A stretch of DNA of 12,145 nucleotides from Nitrospira defluvii. Its GTDB lineage: Bacteria > Nitrospirota > Nitrospiria > Nitrospirales > Nitrospiraceae. The notes beneath the pieces were generated by a model that saw only the letters and a list, made by a program, of their open reading frames with translations, was not told where the DNA came from and did no database searches. The position numbers and the translations under genes were made by a program. Each line of letters starts with the position of its first letter. Position 1 is the first letter of the stretch. Of this stretch, positions 6,280 to 12,145 are shown one piece after another. The stretch lies in the NCBI GenBank assembly GCA_016199015.1, contig JACQHN010000351.1, positions 1 to 12,145 on the forward strand, given 5' to 3'.

Positions 6280-6375
6280 ATGTCGCGAACGCATTGGCTG
6301 TTGCTCGGGGCTGTGCTGGTGGGAGTCGTGGTCGCGGTGTACCTGATTTTCTTTTGTCCGACAGACTGTCACTAA
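6280..6375 (+). CDS. Small membrane peptide (31 aa) ending in CPTDCH
   Basis: The translation is MSRTHWLLLGAVLVGVVVAV followed by YLIFFCPTDCH. It has a short positive N-terminus (Arg3, His5), one hydrophobic span (about residues 6-25) and an end with two cysteines and a final histidine. The positive-inside rule puts the N-terminus in the cytoplasm and the CX3CH end in the periplasm. The upstream AAAGGCAGGGATC contains a moderate ribosome binding site (AGGG, about 4 nt from the ATG). No family is recognised. The clean span with its pointed Cys-Cys-His ending makes a chance frame unlikely, but nothing else confirms expression. It lies 96 bp before the hydrolase gene on the same strand. Confidence 0.55.
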   Translation: MSRTHWLLLGAVLVGVVVAVYLIFFCPTDCH

Positions 6376-6471
6376 CGATTCTCGCGATCAATGCTCGCAC
6401 AGTCGGATTACAGCCCTGCGCGGCAATCAGACGACCGAAATATCCGGCATTAAAAGACACGACCTTTCATC

Positions 6472-7146
6472 ATGGGATCACCAACCGTTCTTCAGGTGAG
6501 AATCAGCGAAGCCGGGGTATCACTCCATGGAATTCTGGGTCTACCCGAACAGCCTCAGGGCGTCATCGCCTTTGCCCATGGCAGCGGCAGCGGGCGCTTC
6601 AGCCCACGGAACCAATTCGTCGCCCGTCACCTGGAGGCGGGAGGGTTTGCGACCTTGCTGCTGGATCTTCTCACACCTGATGAAGCAGACGACCGCCGGA
6701 AAGTGTTCAACATCGACCTCCTGGCGGACCGGCTCCTTCTCGCTCAGGACTGGTTAAGCAAGCATCCTCACACCATTAGGTTACGGGTAGGCTATTTCGG
6801 CGCTAGTACGGGAGCCGGCGCAGCGTTGCAAGCGGCAGCACGTAAGCCTCAGGCGGTGGAGGCGGTGGTGTCCCGCGGCGGGCGGCCCGATCTGGCAGGG
6901 CTGTATCTGAGCCAAGTGCTGGCCCCGACCTTACTACTTGTAGGAGGAGACGATGGACCGGTGATTGACATGAATCGGGAAGCCCTCACCCAGCTGACCT
7001 GCCCCAAGAAGCTCGTGATCGTTCCGGGAGCCACGCATCTGTTCGAAGAACCGGGAACCCTTGAGCAGGTCGCGGAACAGGCGCTCCGCTGGTTTCAACG
7101 TTATCTCCAGCCCCGGACGAGTACAGCAAAGGAGTGCATAGAATGA
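6472..7146 (+). CDS. Alpha/beta hydrolase (dienelactone hydrolase-like)
   Basis: This 224-aa cytoplasmic protein has an alpha/beta hydrolase layout. An oxyanion-region strand ends in VIAFAHGSGSGRFSPRNQFV (31-50). The nucleophile elbow is GYFGASTGAG with Ser112. The acid is in VGGDDGP (Asp160 or Asp161), and His189 lies in PGATHLFEEPG. Thus the Ser-Asp-His triad is complete. Family members hydrolyse esters or lactones; the substrate here is unknown. The same domain occurs fused to phosphoribosyltransferase domains in other bacteria, but here it stands alone. No ribosome binding site is visible before the ATG, and an in-frame stop about 20 bases upstream rules out a longer protein. The stop overlaps the next Usp gene by 4 bp (ATGA). 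Confidence 0.87.
   Translation: MGSPTVLQVRISEAGVSLHGILGLPEQPQGVIAFAHGSGSGRFSPRNQFVARHLEAGGFATLLLDLLTPDEADDRRKVFNIDLLADRLLLAQDWLSKHPHTIRLRVGYFGASTGAGAALQAAARKPQAVEAVVSRGGRPDLAGLYLSQVLAPTLLLVGGDDGPVIDMNREALTQLTCPKKLVIVPGATHLFEEPGTLEQVAEQALRWFQRYLQPRTSTAKECIE
7128..7134 (+). promoter_or_regulatory. Ribosome binding site AAAGGAG that fixes the Usp start
   Basis: AAAGGAG lies inside the end of the hydrolase gene, 8 nt before the ATG at 7143. A GTG at 7134 in the same frame overlaps the site itself and cannot use it, so the ATG at 7143 is chosen. The ATGA overlap then makes translation of the two genes coupled. Confidence 0.8.
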
Positions 7147-8006
7147 ATACGCTCTTGGCCGTCGATGGCTCCGACAATTCCTACGAAGCCGTGCGGACAC
7201 TGAAATATCTGCGACGGGCGGATGAACTGACCCTTCTCCATGTCGTTGATCCTCCTCGACCGGCCTACCCCATGATGATGCCCGAGGTGGCCCAGGAACT
7301 CTATGCGCAGTTGGAACGGAGCATGAAGGAAGACGGCGATCGTTTGTTAGCCCGCGTTCAGTCACTCCTGCCTCCCCACTGCGGCTCCGTCACCAAGCGG
7401 CTGGAGCTGGGTTCGCCGGTGGAAACTATCATCACCCTAACAGAGTCCCGCCATGTGGACCTCATCGTGATGGGGGCCAGGGGCCTAGGGCCGCTCAAAG
7501 AACGGCTATTCGGGAGCGTGTCCCACCGTGTCATGAGTTTTGCCCCCTGCGCCAAACTGATTGTGAAAGGTCCGGTCCGAGACCTGAAGCAGGTCTTGCT
7601 GCCGTTGCAAGGGCAGTCTGACGCCGAGACCGCATTACGATTTCTCCAGAAACAACCGTTCGAACAGCCGGTGAATGTGAGCCTGCTGACCGTCCTGCCG
7701 TTGACCCGTCCCCCATGGCCCGTGGACAACGCCGCTGCGGAAAAGCTGGAAGCGCAAGCGCTCGAACATGCACGTGAGTTCATCGAAGACGTGGCGACGA
7801 AAATCCGCGCGCTCGGGCATACCACCCGCGGCACCAGCGTACTAGGCGCTCCTGCGACGATGATCGTGCATGAAGCAGAGAACGTGGGGGCAGACCTGAT
7901 CATGGTAGGCTCGCGCGGCAGGCAAGGCCTTACTCGGTTCGTCTTGGGCAGTGTTTCTCATGCCGTACTCCATCAAGCACAATGCCCGGTACTGGTGTTC
8001 GAGTGA
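7143..8006 (+). CDS. Tandem universal stress protein (two UspA domains)
   Basis: This 287-aa cytoplasmic protein has two UspA domains. Domain 1 opens MNTLLAVDGSDNS and carries GARGLGPLKERLFGS (111-125). Domain 2 starts near residue 147 (LKQVLLPLQGQSDAE) and carries GSRGRQGLTRFVLGS (256-270). Both loops keep the G-X2-G-X9-G-S pattern for ATP binding, but the start of domain 2 lacks the usual acidic residue after the first strand (LLPLQGQ, not VPVDGS), so that half may be less active. It is translationally coupled to the alpha/beta hydrolase. It differs in sequence from the tandem Usp at 4017-4955, so the two are not a recent duplication. Confidence 0.92.
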   Translation: MNTLLAVDGSDNSYEAVRTLKYLRRADELTLLHVVDPPRPAYPMMMPEVAQELYAQLERSMKEDGDRLLARVQSLLPPHCGSVTKRLELGSPVETIITLTESRHVDLIVMGARGLGPLKERLFGSVSHRVMSFAPCAKLIVKGPVRDLKQVLLPLQGQSDAETALRFLQKQPFEQPVNVSLLTVLPLTRPPWPVDNAAAEKLEAQALEHAREFIEDVATKIRALGHTTRGTSVLGAPATMIVHEAENVGADLIMVGSRGRQGLTRFVLGSVSHAVLHQAQCPVLVFE

Positions 8007-8057
8007 GCGGTGAGAGGGAAAGGCGTGCCTATGAACGGCTGGAACCAGGTGAGAGAA

Positions 8058-8081
8058 ACGAGATACGCTTCACGAGATACG
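8058..8081. repeat. Short direct repeat ACGAGATACG
   Basis: ACGAGATACG occurs at 8058-8067 and 8072-8081, 14 bp apart, separated by CTTC. It lies in the gap between two convergent genes and resembles other low-complexity spacer DNA in this window. Function unknown. Confidence 0.5.
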
Positions 8082-8101
8082 AACGACGGTTTGAAGCCTT
8101 G

Positions 8102-8116
8102 CCGGAGAGCGTCCGG
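8102..8116. terminator. Weak hairpin between convergent genes, possible terminator
   Basis: CCGGA-GAGCG-TCCGG forms a 5-bp GC-rich stem with a 5-nt loop, 2 bp beyond the stop codon of the minus-strand 8119 gene and about 95 bp after the plus-strand Usp. No T-run follows on either strand, so an intrinsic terminator is only a possibility. Confidence 0.25.
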
Positions 8117-8118
8117 AC

Positions 8119-8526
8119 TCAGCAGGGTTGACCATTGAAGACGCAGGGTTTGTATCGCGCAATGTCGAACTCGATGTTCTCCTGATACACCCGTTCGTTC
8201 CCGTTCACGCCGTCCTGATCCGGGTCATTAAACATCGTGTGGTCCCACCAATAGAACAGCGGATATTGCTCGGTATAGTAGACCGGGTTGCCGTAGTTGC
8301 TCCGAGTATAGTCCTGCACCAGGCGACCGGTAATGTAATCGACATTGCCGTCGCCCTTCAGTGAATAGAGCATGATGAACAACCGGGCCTCATGGTCGTA
8401 CAGCTCGTCGAGACGGCTGCTTAAATCAGGCTCGACTGGCAGGATTTCCTTCGACCAACCGGCGGAGGTCGGGAGCACAAGTAGGAGGCTGAAGAGAAGA
8501 CTGGCAAGCAAGCGGTGATTCGTCAT
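8119..8526 (-). CDS. Small secreted protein of unknown function with Asp-rich calcium-like loop
   Basis: This 135-aa protein starts with a clear signal sequence (MTNHRLLASLLFSLLLVLPT, likely cleaved near SAGWS, residues 21-25). The mature part is acidic and aromatic-rich: an N-terminal helix (LDELYDHEARLFIMLYSL), GDGNVDYITGR (58-68), then NPVYYTEQYPLFYWWD (80-95). An Asp loop DPDQDGVNGNE (101-111) resembles calcium-binding DXDXDG loops. Two cysteines near the end (Cys128, Cys135) could form a disulphide. I do not recognise a characterised family. The start has no clear ribosome binding site, but a promoter lies 42 bp upstream and the signal peptide supports the ATG. Confidence 0.78.
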   Translation of the reverse strand: MTNHRLLASLLFSLLLVLPTSAGWSKEILPVEPDLSSRLDELYDHEARLFIMLYSLKGDGNVDYITGRLVQDYTRSNYGNPVYYTEQYPLFYWWDHTMFNDPDQDGVNGNERVYQENIEFDIARYKPCVFNGQPC

Positions 8527-8567
8527 GGCGCGGTCCGACAGACTCCCTGTCTCGGGCAGATTTTTTC

Positions 8568-8596
8568 ATGGTACCACTCACCCAAAGCTCGATCAA
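8568..8596 (-). promoter_or_regulatory. Candidate sigma-70 promoter for the secreted protein gene
   Basis: Read on the minus strand, TTGATC (complement of 8591-8596) and TACCAT (complement of 8568-8573) are separated by 17 nt. Transcription would start near 8561 and give a leader of about 35 nt, containing the small stem GACAG-GGAGT-CTGTC (8537-8551). Confidence 0.45.
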
Positions 8597-8627
8597 GACA
8601 GCGTCGCATCTTTTCTCTCCCGTCACC

Positions 8628-8657
8628 TTGCCGAGCGAACGCCCCCGCTCTTATAAT
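8628..8657 (+). promoter_or_regulatory. mtaB: Candidate sigma-70 promoter for mtaB-miaB, likely leaderless
   Basis: TTGCCG (8628-8633) and a perfect TATAAT (8652-8657) are 18 nt apart. The ATG of the mtaB-like gene is at 8666, 9 bases after the -10 box, where transcription itself would be expected to start. No Shine-Dalgarno sequence precedes that ATG, in agreement with a leaderless mRNA. Confidence 0.6.
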
Positions 8658-8665
8658 CGCGCACG

Positions 8666-10009
8666 ATGTCGATCAGCACGCCACGCGCGTCACTCCATAC
8701 CTTGGGCTGCCGCCTCAGCCAATCAGAGACCTCCATGCTGGCCGATAACCTGAAACGCCAGGGTTACCGGCTCGTGGAGTTCGGCGAAGAGACTGACCTA
8801 TTGGTGCTGAATACCTGCTCCGTCACGGAGAACGCCGAAAAAGACTGCCGGTATGCCGTGCGCAAAACATTGCGCCATTCTCCCCATGCCTTTGTCGCGG
8901 TCACGGGCTGTTACGCCCAAACCGGGGCGACGCAGCTGCAGAAGGTCCCCGGGATCGACCTGATCGTCGGCACGCAGTTCAAAATGAATCTGCCGGACTA
9001 TCTGCCGGCTCCGGCCAAGCTCCACAAACAGCCGGAACCAGCACTCCGTCATAGCCGCACGATCGATCGGGAAGACTTCGTCCTGCCCGGCACGGCCTAT
9101 TCGGACTCGACCCGCGCCCTGCTGAAGATTCAGGACGGCTGCGATTTTATGTGCAGCTTTTGCCTCATTCCGTTTGCTCGTGGACGCGAACGTAGCCGCA
9201 CCGCCGATGATGTGCTGCGGGAAGCGCGCGACCTCGCCGCTCACGGCTATCGAGAACTCGTCCTCACCGGCGTGAACATCGGCCAGTACTCCTATAAGGG
9301 AGCGGCCCTGGTCGATTTATTGCGAGAACTCGAAGCGATTCCCGAGGTCACTCGCATCAGGATCTCCTCCATCGAGCCCACGACGGTTCCTGCAGCATTG
9401 CTTGAACTGATGGCTACTTCGCCCAAAGTTTGTCGGTACCTGCATCTTCCCCTACAAAGTGGCGACGACGGAATCTTACAGGCGATGAACCGTCGATATG
9501 GCGTCCGGGAGTATGAGGAGCTGGTCGAGCAGGCCCTGTCGTTGATGCCGGATCTCGGACTGGGGACAGACTTGATGGTCGGCTTTCCGGGTGAAGACGA
9601 ACAGGCCTTTGCCAACACGGTCACGACAGCGGAACGGCTCCCCTTCTCCTATTTCCATGTGTTCAGTTACTCATCTAGGCCAGGCACCGCCGCGGCTCGC
9701 CTAGAGGACCATATTCCACTCCCAGTCATCCGGCAGCGCAGCAAGCAGCTGGCGGAACTGTCCCGGACCAAGACGCTCGGCTTTTATCAGGGGCAGATCG
9801 GCCGCACCGTCCCGGTCCTGTTTGAACAGGGTGCCCGCGACGGATTTCGCACCGGCACCACGGCCAATTTCACCCGTGTCGCCGTCGCCGCCGATGCGGT
9901 CGTAGCCGGCTCGATCCACAATGTCACCATTACCGGCATCATGGACGGCTTGGCCTATGGTCGCCCCGTCGCCACCGTCCTTGCGCCCTCGCACCGGCCA
10001 CTACTATGA
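8666..10009 (+). CDS. mtaB: tRNA (t6A37) methylthiotransferase, MtaB-like radical SAM enzyme
   Basis: This 447-aa protein belongs to the MiaB/MtaB/RimO methylthiotransferases. The N-terminal domain has the three ligands of the sulfur-donating [4Fe-4S] cluster: Cys15 in TLGCRLSQSE, Cys51 in NTCSVTENA and Cys82 in TGCYAQ. The radical SAM motif CX3CX2C is CDFMCSFC (Cys159, Cys163, Cys166), followed by ARGRERSR. A C-terminal TRAM-like tRNA-binding region begins near residue 385. TLGC and NTCSVTENAE fit MtaB, which turns N6-threonylcarbamoyladenosine-37 into its 2-methylthio form. A MiaB paralogue is the alternative, but true MiaB is the next gene. The stop overlaps the miaB start by 4 bp (ATGA). 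Confidence 0.88.
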   Translation: MSISTPRASLHTLGCRLSQSETSMLADNLKRQGYRLVEFGEETDLLVLNTCSVTENAEKDCRYAVRKTLRHSPHAFVAVTGCYAQTGATQLQKVPGIDLIVGTQFKMNLPDYLPAPAKLHKQPEPALRHSRTIDREDFVLPGTAYSDSTRALLKIQDGCDFMCSFCLIPFARGRERSRTADDVLREARDLAAHGYRELVLTGVNIGQYSYKGAALVDLLRELEAIPEVTRIRISSIEPTTVPAALLELMATSPKVCRYLHLPLQSGDDGILQAMNRRYGVREYEELVEQALSLMPDLGLGTDLMVGFPGEDEQAFANTVTTAERLPFSYFHVFSYSSRPGTAAARLEDHIPLPVIRQRSKQLAELSRTKTLGFYQGQIGRTVPVLFEQGARDGFRTGTTANFTRVAVAADAVVAGSIHNVTITGIMDGLAYGRPVATVLAPSHRPLL

Positions 10010-11364
10010 AACAACCCAACAAGCCCCATCAGGTCCATATTGAAACCTTTGGTTGTCAGATGAACGAGTATGACTCGGAACTGGTCCGGTCGTTGCTCCG
10101 CAAGGCGGGGTTCGAGTTTACCGAGGATCGTGAACGCGCCGATGTCATGCTCATGAACACCTGCGCGATTCGCGAGAATGCCCACAACAAAGTCTATGGG
10201 CACCTCGCCGAGCTGAAAGCCGTCAAAGAGCAACGCCCGCTCGTGATCGGTGTGCTCGGTTGCATGGCGCAAAACCTCAAGGAAGAGTTGACCGACACAC
10301 AACCGCTCGTGGATGTCCTGGTGGGCCCCGACGGGTACCGCCAATTGCCTGGACTGCTGACGAATGCGCTGCATGCCGAGGAGCAGGGACTCGCGCGACG
10401 CGGACTGGCCGTCGATCTATCCGAATATGAAACCTACGATGATATCCTGCCGGAGCGCGACGGCGGCATCAATGCCTGGATTGCCATCATGCGCGGGTGC
10501 GACAACTTCTGCAGCTTCTGTGTGGTGCCCTACACGCGGGGACGCGAGCGTTCACGCGATCCCGAAGGTGTGCTCCGCGAGGTGGAGGCCTCGGTCGAAG
10601 CCGGCCATACACAAATCACGTTGCTGGGACAGAACGTCAATTCCTACCGCCACGGCGACTGGGATTTTGCTCGTTTGATTCTCGCGGTGGCGGAGGTGCC
10701 GGGAGTCCAACGGGTCCGCTTTACCTCCCCGCACCCGAAAGACTTTCCTGGCGCGTTGCTGGATGCCGTCGCCGGCCATCCGAACATCTGCAAGCACATT
10801 CACCTGCCCTTGCAGTCCGGCAATGACCGCATCCTGGAGCTCATGAACCGCACCTATAGTCGAAAGGACTATCTCGACCTGGCCGCACAGGTTCGCCGCC
10901 AACATCCCGGAATCGCCCTCACCACTGATATTATTTGTGGCTTTTGCTCGGAAACCGAGGAAGAATTCCTCGACACCTATCGTGTGGTTCAAGAGGTGAA
11001 GTATCACTCCGCCTATATCTTCAAATATTCCGAGCGGAAAAATACCATTGCTGCACGCAAGTTCCCGGACGATATCCCGGAAGAGGTTAAGGGTGAACGA
11101 GTCAGCCGGCTGGTGGACTTGCAGCGGCCGATCACAGCCCGCATCAATCGGGACCTGATCGGACGAACGCTCCCGGTCATGGTCGAAGGCGACTCGAAAC
11201 GGTCCCCCGATCAATGGATGGGACGCACCGATACCAACATTACGGTCATCTGGAATAAGAGCGACGCCCCGGCCTCACTCGGCGACATTCACCCCATTAT
11301 CATCCTGGATGCGAGCGCCGCAGTACTTATGGGACGACGTGATTCCACCGCTGCCCTCGCGTGA
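10006..11364 (+). CDS. miaB: tRNA-2-methylthio-N6-dimethylallyladenosine synthase
   Basis: This 452-aa protein is MiaB, which adds a methylthio group to i6A37 of tRNAs that read codons starting with U. Ligands of the auxiliary cluster are Cys17 (TFGCQMNEYDSE), Cys53 (NTCAIRENA) and Cys86 (LGCMAQ). The radical SAM cluster is bound by Cys165, Cys169 and Cys172 (CDNFCSFC), followed by the MiaB hallmark VVPYTRGRERSR. LPLQSGND and a C-terminal TRAM domain (about 382-445) complete the protein. The usual GFPGETEE is GFCSETEEEF here, with two extra cysteines nearby (DIICGFC); similar GFC variants occur in some other phyla. Its ATG overlaps the mtaB stop codon, so it is probably co-translated and has no own promoter. 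Confidence 0.95.
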   Translation: MKQPNKPHQVHIETFGCQMNEYDSELVRSLLRKAGFEFTEDRERADVMLMNTCAIRENAHNKVYGHLAELKAVKEQRPLVIGVLGCMAQNLKEELTDTQPLVDVLVGPDGYRQLPGLLTNALHAEEQGLARRGLAVDLSEYETYDDILPERDGGINAWIAIMRGCDNFCSFCVVPYTRGRERSRDPEGVLREVEASVEAGHTQITLLGQNVNSYRHGDWDFARLILAVAEVPGVQRVRFTSPHPKDFPGALLDAVAGHPNICKHIHLPLQSGNDRILELMNRTYSRKDYLDLAAQVRRQHPGIALTTDIICGFCSETEEEFLDTYRVVQEVKYHSAYIFKYSERKNTIAARKFPDDIPEEVKGERVSRLVDLQRPITARINRDLIGRTLPVMVEGDSKRSPDQWMGRTDTNITVIWNKSDAPASLGDIHPIIILDASAAVLMGRRDSTAALA

Positions 11365-11841
11365 TTCATCCGGCTCACCCGTACAGCAGATCGCTTGGTT
11401 TGCCTTCCTATTATGTGGAACGGCTCAGACGTCGCCGCCGCAGCATGCCGAGCACGGCAGGCCGTCGAGGACATCGTTGCTCACTCCTGAACAGCCGTTG
11501 CCAATTTTTAGACGCCACCATTGTCAGACTGACAGCCTGTCCGGGAGCCTCCACGTTGACTTGCCCCGCCCGTCGTCGGTTCTGCAAAGGACTTCACCGC
11601 CACCTGCTATTCAACGGAGCGACTTTTCTGTCTTGAAACATCAATAACTTAGACAGCGTCCTTCGCCACGAACTTTCTCGCATCGTTCACTGCCTCTACC
11701 TGTCTCATTGCCGCCGGGAGACGCCGAACCTTGCTCCGCAAGTCCATGGAAACAGGGCATAGCCTTTGCTTGGTCCATTCTCGCAACCACACATCATCAC
11801 ATTGATCAACCATTGACCCTGCTCCCAGAGGACCGCCCATC
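11365..11841. other. 477-bp gap after miaB without a convincing gene
   Basis: The open frames here (plus strand to 11636 and 11647, minus strand 11649-11855) have compositions rich in Arg, Pro, Ser and His, no visible domain and no good ribosome binding site. No T-run terminator follows miaB; TGCCG-AGCA-CGGCA (11446-11459) is a weak hairpin without T-run. A palindrome is listed separately at 11522-11534. The promoter of the 43-aa gene should lie in the right part. Confidence 0.55.
11522..11534. promoter_or_regulatory. Perfect 13-bp palindrome, possible operator
   Basis: TGTCAG-A-CTGACA is a perfect dyad with a one-base centre, about 310 bp before the 43-aa gene. Its shape suits a dimeric repressor, but a six-base dyad of this kind can occur by chance in a window of this size and no promoter can be shown beside it. 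Confidence 0.2.
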
Positions 11842-11973
11842 ATGAAGAAAGACATTGTTCAGAGTCGCGCAGAAGAGGCCCCGCGAGGCATGAGCTTGGA
11901 AACCATCATCGCCGTCGGCGTCTTCGGATGGATGGCTCTCGGAGTGGTCATGATGGGCCTCGGCATCTGGTAG
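11842..11973 (+). CDS. Small single-span membrane protein (43 aa)
   Basis: The protein begins MKKDIVQSRAEEAPRGMSLE, then TIIAVGVFGWMALGVVMMGL and ends GIW. The first 18 residues are charged and cytoplasmic in character; residues 21-42 form one glycine- and methionine-rich membrane span. AGAGGA precedes the ATG by about 10 nt. No family is recognised. Peptides of this build are often minor subunits or assembly aids of respiratory complexes, but nothing in view shows a partner. It is followed, 87 bp later, by another hydrophobic gene on the same strand, and the pair may begin a membrane-protein operon that continues beyond the window. Confidence 0.6.
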   Translation: MKKDIVQSRAEEAPRGMSLETIIAVGVFGWMALGVVMMGLGIW

Positions 11974-12060
11974 CCACGATTCTCTGTCACCACGCGCCTT
12001 CGTCATGAAGCCGCGCCGGCCCTGTTTGTGCCGCTCAATCAGCCGAGAAGGAAGACCGCC

Positions 12061-12145
12061 ATGCGAATTCACGGCTCCCACGATCCCCTCACACAGACCC
12101 TGACCTCCGGACTACTCGGGTTGACCCTGATGGGAGCGATGGCCG
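12061..12145 (+). CDS. Start of a hydrophobic protein (runs off the window)
   Basis: Twenty-eight codons are visible: MRIHGSHDPLTQTLTSGLLG then LTLMGAMA. A polar N-terminus of about 15 residues leads into a hydrophobic segment, compatible with a membrane span. GAAGGA lies about 9 nt before the ATG. The fragment is too short for any family call, and it could also be a chance frame. Confidence 0.45.
   Translation, partial: MRIHGSHDPLTQTLTSGLLGLTLMGAMA

Noticed and set aside
6114..6680. 188-aa plus-strand frame across the spacer and hydrolase start
   Set aside because: It is out of frame with both the 31-aa gene and the hydrolase, and begins in repeat DNA.
8031..8138. 35-aa frame MNGWNQVRETRY... 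between the convergent genes
   Set aside because: It is translated largely from the ACGAGATACG repeat, runs into the opposite gene, and has only a distant purine run upstream.
11309..11647. Two overlapping plus-strand open frames after miaB (112 and 91 aa)
   Set aside because: No domain, Arg/Ser/Pro/His-rich translation, no ribosome binding site; the first begins inside miaB.
1..12145. tRNA or rRNA genes, transposases, integrases, attachment sites
   Set aside because: No cloverleaf, rRNA segment, or recombinase motif was seen on either strand by reading.

Overview
The window looks like a chromosomal piece of a Nitrospira-type bacterium (phylum Nitrospirota). This is inferred, not proven. 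The grounds are the gene complement (a soluble NAD-linked formate dehydrogenase, many universal stress proteins, MiaB/MtaB enzymes), the moderately GC-rich coding sequence, and spacers filled with two families of short AT-richer palindromic repeats, which I associate with Nitrospira genomes. One family is built on GCCATACGC and GCCATCAGC words, the other on ATTCATCATTCAGCA words.

Left part (1-2411, minus strand): a formate dehydrogenase operon read right to left, fdsG (NuoE-like), fdsB (NuoF-like) and the first 25 codons of fdsA. Each intergenic gap is about 120 bp and carries repeat sequence. Such operons are usually compact.

Middle (2412-8006): two divergent stress-type units around a repeat-rich spacer (5901-6279). 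The minus-strand unit has five closely packed genes: a single-domain Usp, an exported cupredoxin, a tandem Usp, a DUF2934 protein and a 455-aa protein with an MbcA/ParS (DUF2384)-like C-terminus. The plus-strand unit has a 31-aa membrane peptide ending in CPTDCH, an alpha/beta hydrolase and a second tandem Usp joined to the hydrolase by an ATGA overlap. Together these two units carry five Usp domains. This is the most likely place for an uncharacterised functional module, perhaps for redox, copper or starvation stress.

Right part (8119-11364): a small secreted protein of unknown function on the minus strand, then, divergent from it, two coupled radical-SAM methylthiotransferases (mtaB-like and miaB) that modify the adenosine at position 37 of different tRNAs. 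The first has a good promoter placed so close to its ATG that the mRNA is probably leaderless.

Right end (11365-12145): about 480 bp without a convincing gene, then a 43-aa single-span membrane protein and the beginning of another hydrophobic protein that runs off the window. I found no tRNA, rRNA, CRISPR array, transposase or integrase.
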